64,000 nt of DNA from Nannocystaceae bacterium. GTDB taxonomy: Bacteria > Myxococcota_A > Polyangia > Nannocystales > Nannocystaceae. The position numbers and the translations under genes are program-made. The stretch is taken from positions 1 through 64,000 of the forward strand of contig JAIBBS010000019.1 in NCBI GenBank assembly GCA_019694555.1, in the 5' to 3' direction. Positions within the stretch are counted from its first letter, which is position 1, and each line of letters opens with the position of its first letter. Shown one piece after another: positions 47,954-56,640 of this stretch. The notes beneath the pieces are model-generated. The model was not told the origin of the DNA. It saw only the letters and a list, made by a program, of their open reading frames with translations, and ran no database searches.

Positions 47954-49747
47954 TCACTCCTTGCAGAGGCTCGTGACCTTGTAGCGGTAGTAGCCCAGCT
48001 CGTCTTGCCAGTACTCGCCGTTGTAGTTGTAGATCTCGTGCTCTTGGTCGATCTTCGCGCGCTGCGGCTTGCCCGGGTTGGCCTCCAGGGCGCCCTGCTG
48101 CTTGCGCTTCTCGAGAATTTCGTACTCGACCTTGATCATCTCTTTGTTGAGATCCTTGATCTCCTTGATCTCGCCGGTGAGGCGCGTGCGCGCCTCGGCG
48201 CCGGTCGCCTCGCGGGCGGCTGACAGCGCGAGATCCAGATCCTCGGTCACGCGCTCGCCGATGCCAGCGCCCTTGAACTGATTGCTCATGTCCTGCAGCT
48301 GCTGCTGCTCGCGCTCGAGCTCCTCGACGTACGCGAGGTACTTGCCGAGGCTCTTGTCGGACAGCGAGATGCGGGCAACCTTCTCGACGAACGGATCGAG
48401 GCCGGAGTCCTCGTCGAGGATCTTCCGCACCATCTCGAACAGCTTGAAGTCCTCGGGCGCCTGCTCGAGGATCTTCTGCAGGTCCTCCATCGCCTTGGGG
48501 TACTTGCGGTTGAACTCGTCGACCGCGCGCTTGGCCGAGTCGTAGCGGCAGTTGAAGTAGTACGTGACCGCCTTGATCTTGATGCCGTCGGGGTACAGGT
48601 ACTCGTCGAAGAACGGCGCGTTGAGCGTGTGCACGTAGCCGAGCGCGCGCTGGTAGTACTGGTTGGCGTTCTTGTCGTCGACCTCGACGCGGCGGAACTC
48701 GGCCCAACCGGCCATGTGGATCGCGCGCAGGTAGTACGGCGACTCGACCGGGATCTTGTCGAGGTACTTGATGGCGACCTCGAACTTGCCGACCATGTAG
48801 AAGATGTTGGCCAGGCCGAACGCGGCCATGTGCTCGTACTGACGCATCTCGTCCTCGAACGAGAGCTCGGTCTGCGTCTTGGTCTTCGCGCGGCGCTTCT
48901 TGTTCTTGGAGCTGGCGCTCTTCTTCTTCTTCTTCTTCGCGTTCTTGCGCTTCTTCTCGGCGGCCTCGCGCAGCTCGATCGAGCGGCGGAGCACGTTCTT
49001 GAACGCCGCCACCGCGGGCTCACCGGCGAAGTTGCGGGTGTGGGCCACGCCGAGGAAGAACTGCGCCGGGATGTAGTACTCGCTGTTGTTGGGCACCTGG
49101 TCCAACAGCGCGATGCCCTGCGGCAGGTCGCCCTTGTCGTAGTAGAAGCGGCCGAGCAGGTAGTAGAGCTCGTCGCGGACGTCGTCGAACGCCTCGTCCT
49201 CGAGATCGGTGGGCTTGTAGCGACCGATCTTCTGCAGCACGAGCGCGCCCTCGGGCAGCTCGCGGGCGAGCGACGCGAGCCACGGCAGCGTCAGCTTGTG
49301 GAACGGGTGCGACGGGCCCTGCTGCACGATCTCGTCGAAGATCGACAGCGACGCGGAGTAGAACTTGAGCTTGTACAGCGCCTTGCCGAGCCAGAACTGC
49401 GCGCGCGGCTGGTCACCGGGGATCTCGCCCGCGTAGACCTTGAAGAACTGGATCGCTGCGGCCTCGTAGTCCTCGCCCTTGTACTGGGCCTCGCCCTGTG
49501 CGTTGGGCGAGCCGGCGACGGCGTTGGGCGCCGGCGGGGGCGCGGGCGCAGCCGTGGGCGGCGGCGGCGGAGCACCACCACCGGGTGCGGGCGGCGGAGG
49601 CGGACCCGCGTCGGCACCGGCGTTCACCGGAGCACCGAGCAGCGCGAGGCCGATCGCCGAGGTCGCGAGTGCGCGACGGAGTAGGCGACCGCGAGACGGG
49701 GCGAGTCCAGAGAGGGAGAGAAGAGTCGTGCGCCAGCGCGTGGTCAT
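47954..49747 (-). CDS. gltC: Periplasmic TPR protein, GltC-like
   Basis: 597 residues from ATG, AGGA 8 nt upstream. Signal peptide (hydrophobic 27-40, likely cleavage near Ala43 or Ala47). Pro/Ala/Gly linker 48-80. TPR-like repeats about 85-260 and 300-440, interrupted by a Lys-rich basic stretch (about 262-290, KKRKNAKKKKKK). A coiled coil (about 455-560, LEREQQQLQ, GEIKEIKDLNKEMIKVEYEIL) and a short C-terminal domain with a single Cys in SLCKE. First gene of the minus-strand cluster. Myxococcus GltC is a periplasmic TPR protein of similar size, but it is encoded apart from gltD-J there, so the symbol is tentative. Confidence 0.72.
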   Translation of the reverse strand: MTTRWRTTLLSLSGLAPSRGRLLRRALATSAIGLALLGAPVNAGADAGPPPPPAPGGGAPPPPPTAAPAPPPAPNAVAGSPNAQGEAQYKGEDYEAAAIQFFKVYAGEIPGDQPRAQFWLGKALYKLKFYSASLSIFDEIVQQGPSHPFHKLTLPWLASLARELPEGALVLQKIGRYKPTDLEDEAFDDVRDELYYLLGRFYYDKGDLPQGIALLDQVPNNSEYYIPAQFFLGVAHTRNFAGEPAVAAFKNVLRRSIELREAAEKKRKNAKKKKKKSASSKNKKRRAKTKTQTELSFEDEMRQYEHMAAFGLANIFYMVGKFEVAIKYLDKIPVESPYYLRAIHMAGWAEFRRVEVDDKNANQYYQRALGYVHTLNAPFFDEYLYPDGIKIKAVTYYFNCRYDSAKRAVDEFNRKYPKAMEDLQKILEQAPEDFKLFEMVRKILDEDSGLDPFVEKVARISLSDKSLGKYLAYVEELEREQQQLQDMSNQFKGAGIGERVTEDLDLALSAAREATGAEARTRLTGEIKEIKDLNKEMIKVEYEILEKRKQQGALEANPGKPQRAKIDQEHEIYNYNGEYWQDELGYYRYKVTSLCKE

Positions 49748-50632
49748 CGGTTGGTCCTAGGGTCGCGTGCTCCGAAAGGCGAGGCTCGCTCTGCGTTCAT
49801 GCTCGTGTGCGACCGTGCTCGCGTCGCGTGCTGCGAGCACGCACGCGTCGTCGATCGTCGAGCTGGGGACGAGGAGGTCCATTCGAAGGCCTAGGACATT
49901 ACCAAGGCGGCCGCGCGACCTGCAAGGCCCGCGGCGCTGCGATGGCGCGCACGCGAGGGGCCGCGCGCCGGGTCGGCGCGCTTCGTCGGCGGCGCCGGGC
50001 CGCGAGCTTCGGACACGTCGCGCGTGCATGAGGATCGACACGGATCGCCTGCGCGCCGGTGGTGTTGGGGACCGGCGGTCGTCGGTTCCACGCCGGCGCC
50101 CGCGTCGTGTTCCGGCGGCGCTGCTCGTGCCGCGAACGTGCGCGAGCCCCCCATGCGACCGCTTCGCCGAGCGCGCGGCGACCCACGCGAGTTCGGTTCG
50201 CACGGGCGGACCGGCGGCGGACCCCGATCAGCGATCACCGCCCCGGAACGCCCCGGCGCGAACCGCTGAGACCTCGCCTCGTGCGCGCGGTTTGACGGAT
50301 CGTCGCGCACGCGGCGATGAAGCCGACGTGTCCGGGCAGCCATGAACGTCGCGCGACCGTGCGATCCTTCGCGGCTCGCCCACCCATCGCGGCAATGCCC
50401 TGCGCGACCGCACAGGGCGTGCAAGCGCGTTCACCCCCGAGGCCCCGTCCTCGGGCTGCCTGCCCCGCCCGCCAACGGGCGAGGGCGCCATCGATCGGGT
50501 CTGCCTTGACCCTCCCGACCGGCCGTGTACGATGCGCCCCTGGTCCGTTCTCGCCGTTTGCGCCGCCGATGCGGCGCCACTTCCATCACAGGACCAACGA
50601 GGGCATCGTTGCCCTATCCGAACGAGCGCTCC
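49748..50632. other. 885-bp divergent intergenic region
   Basis: The longest non-coding stretch of the window, between the gltC-like gene (minus) and a Cys-rich lipoprotein (plus). It should contain the cluster promoter, but no clear -35/-10 pair is seen on the minus side. A weak candidate is TTGCAG ... TAATGT near 49900-49925. The plus side has a good promoter (50506-50533). 50041-50100 has tRNA-like features but no complete tRNA. Open frames here have no coding character. Confidence 0.65.
50506..50533 (+). promoter_or_regulatory. Sigma-70-type promoter of the Cys-rich lipoprotein
   Basis: TTGACC (50506-50511), 16 bp, TACGAT (50528-50533). Predicted start about 50540 and leader of about 93 nt to the ATG at 50633. 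Confidence 0.55.
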
Positions 50633-51286
50633 ATGACGACGACCCACTTGCTCGACCTCGTGCGCACCGTGGTGCGCTCCGCCCGTCCGACCGCTCGCAT
50701 CGCCCGCGTGGGCGGTTCGGTGGTGCTGCTGGCGACGCTGGCCGCGTGCCCCAAGGGCGACGTCGGTGCGCCGTGCAACCACGGCAAGACGCAGCCGCCG
50801 GAGAGCAAGCTCGTCACCTTCCCCGCGCTCACGTGCAACGAGCTGCTGTGCGTCTACGCCGACTCGGACGAGGCGCCGAAGATCGAGTGCACCGACGCGG
50901 TGATGTGCAACTCGGCCGATCCCGGTGTGGATCGCTTCGAGTGCGTCATCTCCGAGGGCATGACCTCGGGCCGCTGCCAGCTCAAGATCGAGTACGTGCT
51001 CGAGCGCTCGATGTGCTCGAAGAAGTGCAGCAGCGACGCCGACTGCAAGGACGGCGGCCCGACCAAGAAGGTCGTGGTCGAGAACACCAAGTGCCAGAGC
51101 GGCTTCACCTGCGCCCGGATCCAGACCCTGGGCGAGTTCTGCTGCGACAAGCTCTGCGTGTGCCGTGACGACCTCGACGAGGCGACCGTCATGGACATCC
51201 AGAACGCCTGCGCCGCCGGCACCCAGCAGGGCTGCTGCACGGGCGCCAACGTCGACGTGCCCGGCGAGAGCTGCGGCCGTCCGTGA
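50633..51286 (+). CDS. Cys-rich lipoprotein
   Basis: 217 residues from the ATG at 50633; a longer in-frame reading crosses the promoter and was rejected. Signal peptide with lipobox TLAAC (Cys39). The mature chain of about 179 residues has 20 further Cys in knottin-like spacing (CSKKCSSDADC, FCCDKLCVC, GCCTGA), so it is exported and disulfide-rich. It is divergent from the Glt-like cluster. Myxococcus CglB, the Cys-rich lipoprotein adhesin of the gliding machine, is larger and has a VWA domain that is not visible here. A role with the cluster is only a guess. Confidence 0.75.
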   Translation: MTTTHLLDLVRTVVRSARPTARIARVGGSVVLLATLAACPKGDVGAPCNHGKTQPPESKLVTFPALTCNELLCVYADSDEAPKIECTDAVMCNSADPGVDRFECVISEGMTSGRCQLKIEYVLERSMCSKKCSSDADCKDGGPTKKVVVENTKCQSGFTCARIQTLGEFCCDKLCVCRDDLDEATVMDIQNACAAGTQQGCCTGANVDVPGESCGRP

Positions 51287-51299
51287 GCGACGCGTGCGT

Positions 51300-51318
51300 C
51301 CCGGGCCGCGCGCCCGGG
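51300..51318. terminator. Hairpin between convergent genes
   Basis: 7-bp stem CCCGGGC/GCCCGGG with a 5-nt loop, 14 bp after the lipoprotein stop and before the opposing yraN stop. It could work in both directions; no T-tract. Confidence 0.35.
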
Positions 51319-51367
51319 GCGTGATCGCCACGCGCGCCCGCATCGAGGCGCGTGCGCGTGCCCGCCC

Positions 51368-51751
51368 TCAGCCGTCGACTTCGAACGCCGACGGCCACCA
51401 CTCGAACTGCGGCGCGTCGTCACCGACGACGGTGACGACGTCGAAGCGCACCGCCACGCGCTCCCACAGGCCCTGCGCGACCAGGAACGCCGTCGCGGCC
51501 CGCACGATGCGTCGACGCTTGGTCGCGTCGATGGTCTCGACCGGGTGACCGCGCTCGGCGTCGCGTCGACTGCGGACCTCGACGAAGACGATCGTGGGCT
51601 CGCCGGTGTCGGCTCGCATCACGAGGTCGAGCTCGGCGTTCGCGAGCGTCACGTTGGTCGCGACGAGCTCCAACCCGTGACGCGCGAGGAAGGCCGCGAC
51701 CTGGGCCTCGACCCGTTGCCCGCGCGCACGCGTGGAGTCTTCGTCCGCCAC
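51368..51751 (-). CDS. yraN: UPF0102 / YraN family protein
   Basis: 127 residues from a GTG placed directly after the rplS stop. The YraN nuclease-like core is clear: GxxxEAxxAxFLxxxG at the N-terminus, then AELDLVMRADTGEPTIVFVEVRSR, with Glu/Asp and the E-V-x-x-R active-site-like pattern of restriction-endonuclease folds. C-terminal RFDVVTV strand. Function in bacteria is not settled. It very often follows trmD-rplS and rnhB genes, as here. Confidence 0.9.
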   Translation of the reverse strand: MADEDSTRARGQRVEAQVAAFLARHGLELVATNVTLANAELDLVMRADTGEPTIVFVEVRSRRDAERGHPVETIDATKRRRIVRAATAFLVAQGLWERVAVRFDVVTVVGDDAPQFEWWPSAFEVDG

Positions 51752-52204
51752 TCAGTCGGCGGGCTTGTCGTCGGACAGCGCGCCCTCGGCGAGCTGCACG
51801 TCGCTCTCGGTCGCGGCCGAGGGCGCGCCCGACAGCAGCTCGGCGTAGTCACCGAGCTTCTCGCGGATGCGCGCCGCGTTGCCCGACAGATCGCGCAGGT
51901 AGTACAGCTTGGCTCGACGCACGCGGCCGCGCGAGACCAGCTCGACCTTCACGACGCGCGGCGAGTTCTCGGGCCACACGCGCTCGACACCGACGCCGTG
52001 CGAGACCTTGCGAACGGTGAACGAACCACGTCCGCCACCCTTCTTGCGGTGGATGCAGACGCCCTCGAACACCTGCACGCGATCCTTGCCACCTTCGGAG
52101 ATCAGCGCGTGCACGCGGACGGTGTCGCCGCTGCGGAACGCCGGCAGGTCGGCGCGGCGGTAGCTACGTTCGATGGCCTCGATGGTGGGGCAGCTGTTGC
52201 TCAT
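51752..52204 (-). CDS. rplS: 50S ribosomal protein L19
   Basis: 150 residues from an ATG overlapping the trmD stop (ATGA). L19 features: [27 protein letters not shown], a Gly-rich [22 protein letters not shown] and the signature [22 protein letters not shown] 35-residue acidic C-terminal tail ([17 protein letters not shown]) extends beyond the usual ~115 residues and is unusual. Confidence 0.97.
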   Translation of the reverse strand: MSNSCPTIEAIERSYRRADLPAFRSGDTVRVHALISEGGKDRVQVFEGVCIHRKKGGGRGSFTVRKVSHGVGVERVWPENSPRVVKVELVSRGRVRRAKLYYLRDLSGNAARIREKLGDYAELLSGAPSAATESDVQLAEGALSDDKPAD

Positions 52205-53511
52205 GGCGGCTTCGTCGGGCCCGCGTGCGTGGGCGGGGCTTGCGGTGTCCCGCGCAGCCGGGTGAGCGCGAGCTCGACCACGGCAAGGGCGGCGGGACGC
52301 GAAGGGTCGACGATCGCGGGCGGGTTCGCAAGCGTTGGGTCGTGCTCTGACACACGCGCCCGCTGCGGCGCCGCTGGGCTGCCCTCGTGCGCACCGGCGG
52401 CGGGGGCGAAGATCGCGTCGGCGGCGTCTTGGGCCCCCGCGAGCCCCGGCAGCAGCAGAACCGCCGCGCCGCGGCGGCCTGCACAGGTGGTCAGCCGATC
52501 GTGCAGCTCGGCGGCGCTCGCGGCCGCCGCAGGTACCTCGCCTGCAGCGGCGAGCGCGACGAGCCACGGCGCGCCGGCCTCGCTGCGCTTGAGCCGACGA
52601 CGGACGGCCGCGAGATCTCGCATCGCCGCGATCGGCACCCGCCCGCCGGTCGCGCGCGTCCACGCGAGTGCGTCGTCCTCGTCGCCGCCGAGCACGACGA
52701 GCCCTGCGAGCGCGTGGCAGCGTGCGAGCTCCGCCAACGCCGGCGCGAGCGCGATCGCATCCGCGCCGACGCCCAGCGAGATCGGCAAGGCCGGCGGCCA
52801 CGGCGAGACCGCGCGCAGCTCGGGCCGCAGCGCCCACGTGCGCCGCAGCGAGGCCGCCAGACGCCATGCGGCCACCGCCGCGTGATCGCCCGAGAGCAGC
52901 ACCTCGGGCACCGCGTGCTCGCGGAACACCGCGGGGCGCGTGTACTGCGGGAACTCGAGCAGCGGCCCGTGATCGCCGGCGGCGAAGCTGTCGCCGGCGA
53001 CGGACTCGGGGTTGTGCAGCACGCCCTCGGCCAGACGCGAGACCGCCTCGACGATCGCGAGCGCAGCGACCTCGCCACCACCGAGCACGAAGTCACCCAG
53101 CGACAGACACTCGTCGACGTAGTGCTCGCGCACGCGATCGTCGATGCCCTCGTAGCGCCCGCACACCAGCGCGATGCGGGGCAACGTCGCGAGGCGCTCG
53201 GCCACCCGCTGATCGAAGCGCGGCGCCGAAGGCGTCAGCAGGATGCGATGACAGGGCCCGCGCGTGGCGACGACGTGCTCGAGCGCTGCGACCACGGGCT
53301 CGGGCTTGAGCACCATGCCCGCGCCGCCGCCGAAGGGCGCGTCGTCGACGGTGCGCCAGCGATCGGTGGCGAAGTCCCGCGGGCTCGTGGTGTGCACCGC
53401 GACCAGGCCGCGTTCGATGGCCTTGCCCAGCAGGCCCGCGCCGGCGAACGCCTCCACCGCCGCGGGAAACAGCGTGATGATCTCGAACGCCGTGCGCGGC
53501 GCCTCGCTCAT
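52201..53511 (-). CDS. trmD: tRNA (guanine-N1)-methyltransferase with extra C-terminal domain
   Basis: 436 residues; typical TrmD is 230-260. Residues about 8-235 are TrmD, making m1G37 in t[63 protein letters not shown]. Residues about 245-430 form a second alpha/beta domain ([55 protein letters not shown]). It resembles the SPOUT-like Methyltrn_RNA_4 domain (Pfam PF09936 as I recall), which in several deltaproteobacteria is encoded beside trmD. ATG overlaps the rimM stop (ATGA). In the rpsP operon. Confidence 0.95.
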   Translation of the reverse strand: MSEAPRTAFEIITLFPAAVEAFAGAGLLGKAIERGLVAVHTTSPRDFATDRWRTVDDAPFGGGAGMVLKPEPVVAALEHVVATRGPCHRILLTPSAPRFDQRVAERLATLPRIALVCGRYEGIDDRVREHYVDECLSLGDFVLGGGEVAALAIVEAVSRLAEGVLHNPESVAGDSFAAGDHGPLLEFPQYTRPAVFREHAVPEVLLSGDHAAVAAWRLAASLRRTWALRPELRAVSPWPPALPISLGVGADAIALAPALAELARCHALAGLVVLGGDEDDALAWTRATGGRVPIAAMRDLAAVRRRLKRSEAGAPWLVALAAAGEVPAAAASAAELHDRLTTCAGRRGAAVLLLPGLAGAQDAADAIFAPAAGAHEGSPAAPQRARVSEHDPTLANPPAIVDPSRPAALAVVELALTRLRGTPQAPPTHAGPTKPP

Positions 53512-54083
53512 GCCTGCGGCTCCGCCGTCGCGTCGAGCTCGTCGGGCACCAGGCCCAGCGGCGGATCGACCCACACCGCGTCGCGCGTCACGTCGACGAC
53601 GAAGCCCGGCAGCACCGGCAACAGCCACGTGCGTCGCCGACCGTCGCGCGCGCGGTAGCCGATCTCGAACAGGTCCTGCGCGCCGTTGCTGGTCAGACCG
53701 ACGACGCTGCCGAGCTCGTCCACGATCTCGCCGCGACGGCGTCGCACCGGCAGACCCATCGCGTCGGCGAGGTAGAACTCGTCGGCGTCGGGTTGCGGCA
53801 GCGCGGCGCGCTCGACCTCGACGCGCAGGCCGACCAACGCATCGGCGGCATCGCGGTCCTGCACGTCGCGCAGCTGCACGCGCCACAGGCCCGGCTTGCC
53901 CGGCACCGGCGCGACCGACTCCACCGTGTGGCCGTGTTGCTGCTGCTGCGCGTCGCAGAGCACCACCGCGCGGCCGGACACCAGGGCCCTCGACGCGGGA
54001 TCGTGCAGCTTGATCCGCACGCCGCCGCGCACGCCGTGGCACCCGACCACGACGCCGACCTCCAACCGCCCCGCAGCGTTCAT
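53508..54083 (-). CDS. rimM: Ribosome maturation factor RimM
   Basis: 191 residues. N-terminal RimM barrel (VGVVVGCHGVRGGVRI) and C-terminal PRC-barrel-like half (DEFYLADAMGLPVR, DLFEIGYR, WLLPVLPGFVVDVT). It binds S19 and helps 30S head assembly. The stop overlaps the trmD start, so both are coupled. Third gene of the operon after rpsP and khpA. Confidence 0.95.
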   Translation of the reverse strand: MNAAGRLEVGVVVGCHGVRGGVRIKLHDPASRALVSGRAVVLCDAQQQQHGHTVESVAPVPGKPGLWRVQLRDVQDRDAADALVGLRVEVERAALPQPDADEFYLADAMGLPVRRRRGEIVDELGSVVGLTSNGAQDLFEIGYRARDGRRRTWLLPVLPGFVVDVTRDAVWVDPPLGLVPDELDATAEPQA

Positions 54084-54147
54084 GACGGGACCGAACGCGA
54101 CCGCGCCGCCGGGGCCGGACCCCGAGCAAGCGCGCAGGGCCCCTGAA

Positions 54148-54393
54148 TCATTCGAGAATCTCGAGCTCGGCGCGCTTGCGGACCTTCGAGGACGCGGCGC
54201 TGAGCAGCGCCCGCATGGCCTTCACGGTGCGGCCCTGCTTGCCGATCACCTTGCCGAGATCCTCCTTGGCCACACGAAGCTCGAGCACGATCGTCTGCTC
54301 ACCCGCGATCTCGGACACCTCGACCTCGTCGGGTTTGTCGACCAGCGATCGCGCGATGAACTCGATGAGCTCCTTGAGGGAAATCGACGCCAT
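54148..54393 (-). CDS. khpA: KH-domain RNA-binding protein
   Basis: 81 residues, a single KH domain with the GKQG loop in [25 protein letters not shown] at 7 nt before the ATG. KhpA-type proteins, encoded between rpsP and rimM in many bacteria, bind RNA, often with KhpB. It may have its own promoter (54445-54473). Confidence 0.95.
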   Translation of the reverse strand: MASISLKELIEFIARSLVDKPDEVEVSEIAGEQTIVLELRVAKEDLGKVIGKQGRTVKAMRALLSAASSKVRKRAELEILE

Positions 54394-54444
54394 GTGGGGC
54401 TCCGGAGGTGCGAAAGAGAGCGGAGAGGAAGAGCCTCGATGGGG

Positions 54445-54473
54445 ATCATCCCACAGCCGCGCGCGCTCGGCAA
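54445..54473 (-). promoter_or_regulatory. Internal promoter upstream of khpA
   Basis: TTGCCG (54468-54473), 17 bp, GATGAT (54445-54450) with an extended TGG before the -10, on the minus strand. Leader of about 45 nt. Confidence 0.45.
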
Positions 54474-54498
54474 AGCCGCCTCACCGAGGTGACGCGGC
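54472..54498 (-). terminator. Hairpin between rpsP and khpA
   Basis: 11-bp stem with one mismatch (54488-54498 with 54475-54485), tight loop, then TTT on the minus strand. With the promoter that overlaps it, it may uncouple rpsP from khpA-rimM-trmD-rplS. Confidence 0.45.
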
Positions 54499-54566
54499 GG
54501 TGCCGTGGGAGCGCGAAGGCGGCGGGCCGGGCCGAACCGAACCAGAAGCGGCGCGGGCCGAGCGGG

Positions 54567-54809
54567 TCAGGTCGCGGGGACCGACTTGAGCAGGCGCGCG
54601 ACCGTCTCGGAGGGCTTCGCGCCCACGCCGAGCCAGTAGGCCAGCCGCGGCTGGTTGACCTCGACCTTCGACGGGTTCGCCGACGGATCGTAGGTACCGA
54701 GCCGCTCGAGGAAACGACCATCACGCGGCGAGTCGGCGTGCGTCGCGACGATGCGGTAAAAGGGGCGCTTCTTCGCGCCGGCGCGGGCAAGCCTGATCTT
54801 CACGGCCAT
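54567..54809 (-). CDS. rpsP: 30S ribosomal protein S16
   Basis: 80 residues, full S16: [32 protein letters not shown] start region, then [14 protein letters not shown] and [20 protein letters not shown]. First gene of the rpsP-khpA-rimM-trmD-rplS-yraN operon, with a promoter at 54845-54873. Confidence 0.98.
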   Translation of the reverse strand: MAVKIRLARAGAKKRPFYRIVATHADSPRDGRFLERLGTYDPSANPSKVEVNQPRLAYWLGVGAKPSETVARLLKSVPAT

Positions 54810-54844
54810 GACGGATGCTCTTCGACCTCGGAAAGGGCCCGCGA

Positions 54845-54873
54845 GACTAAGCGACGGCCACGCGACAGATCAA
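54845..54873 (-). promoter_or_regulatory. Promoter of the rpsP operon
   Basis: TTGATC (54868-54873), 17 bp, TTAGTC (54845-54850) on the minus strand. Predicted leader about 29 nt. Confidence 0.5.
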
Positions 54874-55017
54874 GGCCGCGGCGCTCGATGTGGGCGCGGA
54901 GCGTCCTGCGCCGCGTGAGAAAAGCCACGCATCGGGGGCCCGAGCACCGCCCAGGGCCCGGGCAGCGGGCCGGGGCTCGTGCCACAACATCCCGCGGCGC
55001 CCCGCCGCTTCGAGCCC

Positions 55018-56409
55018 ATGAGTTCCGACGCCCGCAAGGTCTACTTCGTCTCGCTGGGCTGTCCGAAGAACCAGGTCGACACCGAGGTCATGCTCGGCGT
55101 CGTGCGGCAGGCCGGCCACGCGCTGGTCGACGACCCCGAGCAAGCCGACACGCTGGTGGTCAACACCTGCGGCTTCATCGAGGCCGCGAAGCAAGAGTCG
55201 ATCGACACCATCTTGGAGCTCGCGCAGCTCAAGCAGCACGGCGCGGGCAAGCAGCTGGTCGTCGCGGGGTGCCTGAGCCAGCGCTATCCCGAGGAGCTCG
55301 CGCGCGAGCTGCCCGAGGTCGATCACTTCCTGGGCTCGGCCGACATGCTCGGGCTCTCGCGCGTGCTCGGTGGCGAGGCCCAGCGCATGGGCGTCACGCC
55401 GCTGGGCCAGCGCGCGTACATCTACGATCACCAGACGCCGCGGCAGCTCAGCGGCGCGCGCCACAGCGCGTACGTGAAGATCGCCGAGGGCTGCGATCGC
55501 CCCTGCGGCTTCTGCATCATCCCGGTGCTGCGCGGGGCCCAGCGCAGCCGGCCGGTGTACTCGGTGGTGGAAGAGGTCGCGACGCTGGTGGCCCAGGGCA
55601 CGCGCGAGGTGTGCCTGGTCGCGCAGGATCTCACCACCTACGGCAGCGACCTGTCGCCGGCGACCGATCTCGAGACGCTGCTCGACGCGCTCGTGCGCAT
55701 CGACGGCCTGGTGTGGATCCGCCTGCACTACGCGTATCCGTCGGCGGTCACCGACGGACTCGTGCATCGCATCGCGCACGAGCCCAAGATCGCGACCTAC
55801 CTCGACGTGCCGCTGCAGCACGTCGACAGCGACGTGCTCAAGCGGATGCGTCGCGGCTACGGCGAACGCCGCGTGCGCGAGCTGGTCGAGTCGTTGCGCG
55901 ACCCGGCCAAGGTCGGCAGCGCGCGCGTGTGGCTGCGGACGACGATGCTCGTGGGTCACCCCGGCGAGACCGAGGCCGCGTACCAGCGGCTGCACGACTT
56001 CGTCGCCGAGGGCCACATCGATCACCTCGGCGTGTTCCCGTGGTCGCGCGAGGACGGCACCGCATCGGCGCTTTTGCCCGGGCGCGTGACGCAGCGAAAG
56101 GCGCAGGAGCGTGCCGCGGCGCTGATGGAGCTGCAGGCACAGCTGCGCAGCCGCGCGCATGCGCAGCTGCTGGGCACCCGCCTGCGCGTGATGGTCGACG
56201 GCGTCTCGGAGGACAGCGAGCTGTTGCTCGACGGCCGCCACGAGGGCCAGGCGCCCGGCATCGACGGCAAGGTCGTGCTCACCGACGGCACCGCGCGCGT
56301 CGGCGCCATCGTCGAGGCGATCGTCACGCAGACCGGGCCCCACGACTTGGTTGCGTCGATGGACCCCGAGGCGGCAGCGGCTGCGCTCGCCGACCGCGAC
56401 GACGATTGA
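55018..56409 (+). CDS. rimO: Ribosomal protein S12 methylthiotransferase
   Basis: 463 residues from the ATG at 55018 (an in-frame GTG at 54979 is less likely). N-terminal UPF0004 domain with the cluster Cys15, Cys51 and Cys85. Radical SAM domain with Cys159, Cys163 and Cys166 (CDRPCGFC), then a C-terminal TRAM domain (LGTRLRVMVDG, LLDGRHEGQAPGIDGKVVL). The SLGCPKNQVDTEVMLG start distinguishes RimO from MiaB. It adds the beta-methylthio group to Asp88 of S12. Divergent from the rpsP operon. Confidence 0.96.
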   Translation: MSSDARKVYFVSLGCPKNQVDTEVMLGVVRQAGHALVDDPEQADTLVVNTCGFIEAAKQESIDTILELAQLKQHGAGKQLVVAGCLSQRYPEELARELPEVDHFLGSADMLGLSRVLGGEAQRMGVTPLGQRAYIYDHQTPRQLSGARHSAYVKIAEGCDRPCGFCIIPVLRGAQRSRPVYSVVEEVATLVAQGTREVCLVAQDLTTYGSDLSPATDLETLLDALVRIDGLVWIRLHYAYPSAVTDGLVHRIAHEPKIATYLDVPLQHVDSDVLKRMRRGYGERRVRELVESLRDPAKVGSARVWLRTTMLVGHPGETEAAYQRLHDFVAEGHIDHLGVFPWSREDGTASALLPGRVTQRKAQERAAALMELQAQLRSRAHAQLLGTRLRVMVDGVSEDSELLLDGRHEGQAPGIDGKVVLTDGTARVGAIVEAIVTQTGPHDLVASMDPEAAAAALADRDDD

Positions 56410-56608
56410 CGGTGACGCGCGAGTGCAGCCTCGGTCGCACGGATCGCGCGAAAATCTCGATCGAATCGACCGCGGTGATCACGGCAAGACGCCGTGGCGG
56501 TCAGGGCCATCACACCACTGCGACGGCGCGCACGATCGCGCCGACGATTGCGCCAGGCCGGTGACGTGAGTGCCTCGAAAAGCCCGGTCGCGGCCTCGAC
56601 AGACCCGC

Positions 56609-56614
56609 TATCCT
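56609..56614 (+). promoter_or_regulatory. Possible -10 element
   Basis: TATCCT 26 bp before the GTG at 56641, in the same TATCCTGCGCGCG context as upstream of trxB. No -35 seen. Otherwise 56410-56640 holds nothing I can identify. Confidence 0.3.
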
Positions 56615-56640
56615 GCGCGCGCTTTTCCAGGGGTGGAAAC

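Noticed and set aside
50041-50100. Candidate tRNA with tRNA-Ala-like T-arm
   Set aside because: The T-loop would be TTCCACG instead of TTCRA, the anticodon arm does not close with a 7-nt loop, and no D-arm is found. Kept only as a finding.
49767-50345. Possible protein-coding gene in the long intergenic region
   Set aside because: The translation is Arg/Ala/Pro-rich with scattered Cys and no hydrophobic core, as expected for random GC-rich frames. No ribosome binding site.
51752-54129. Longer frames for rplS and trmD running into upstream genes
   Set aside because: ATGA overlaps place the true starts at 52204 and 53511, where family homology begins.
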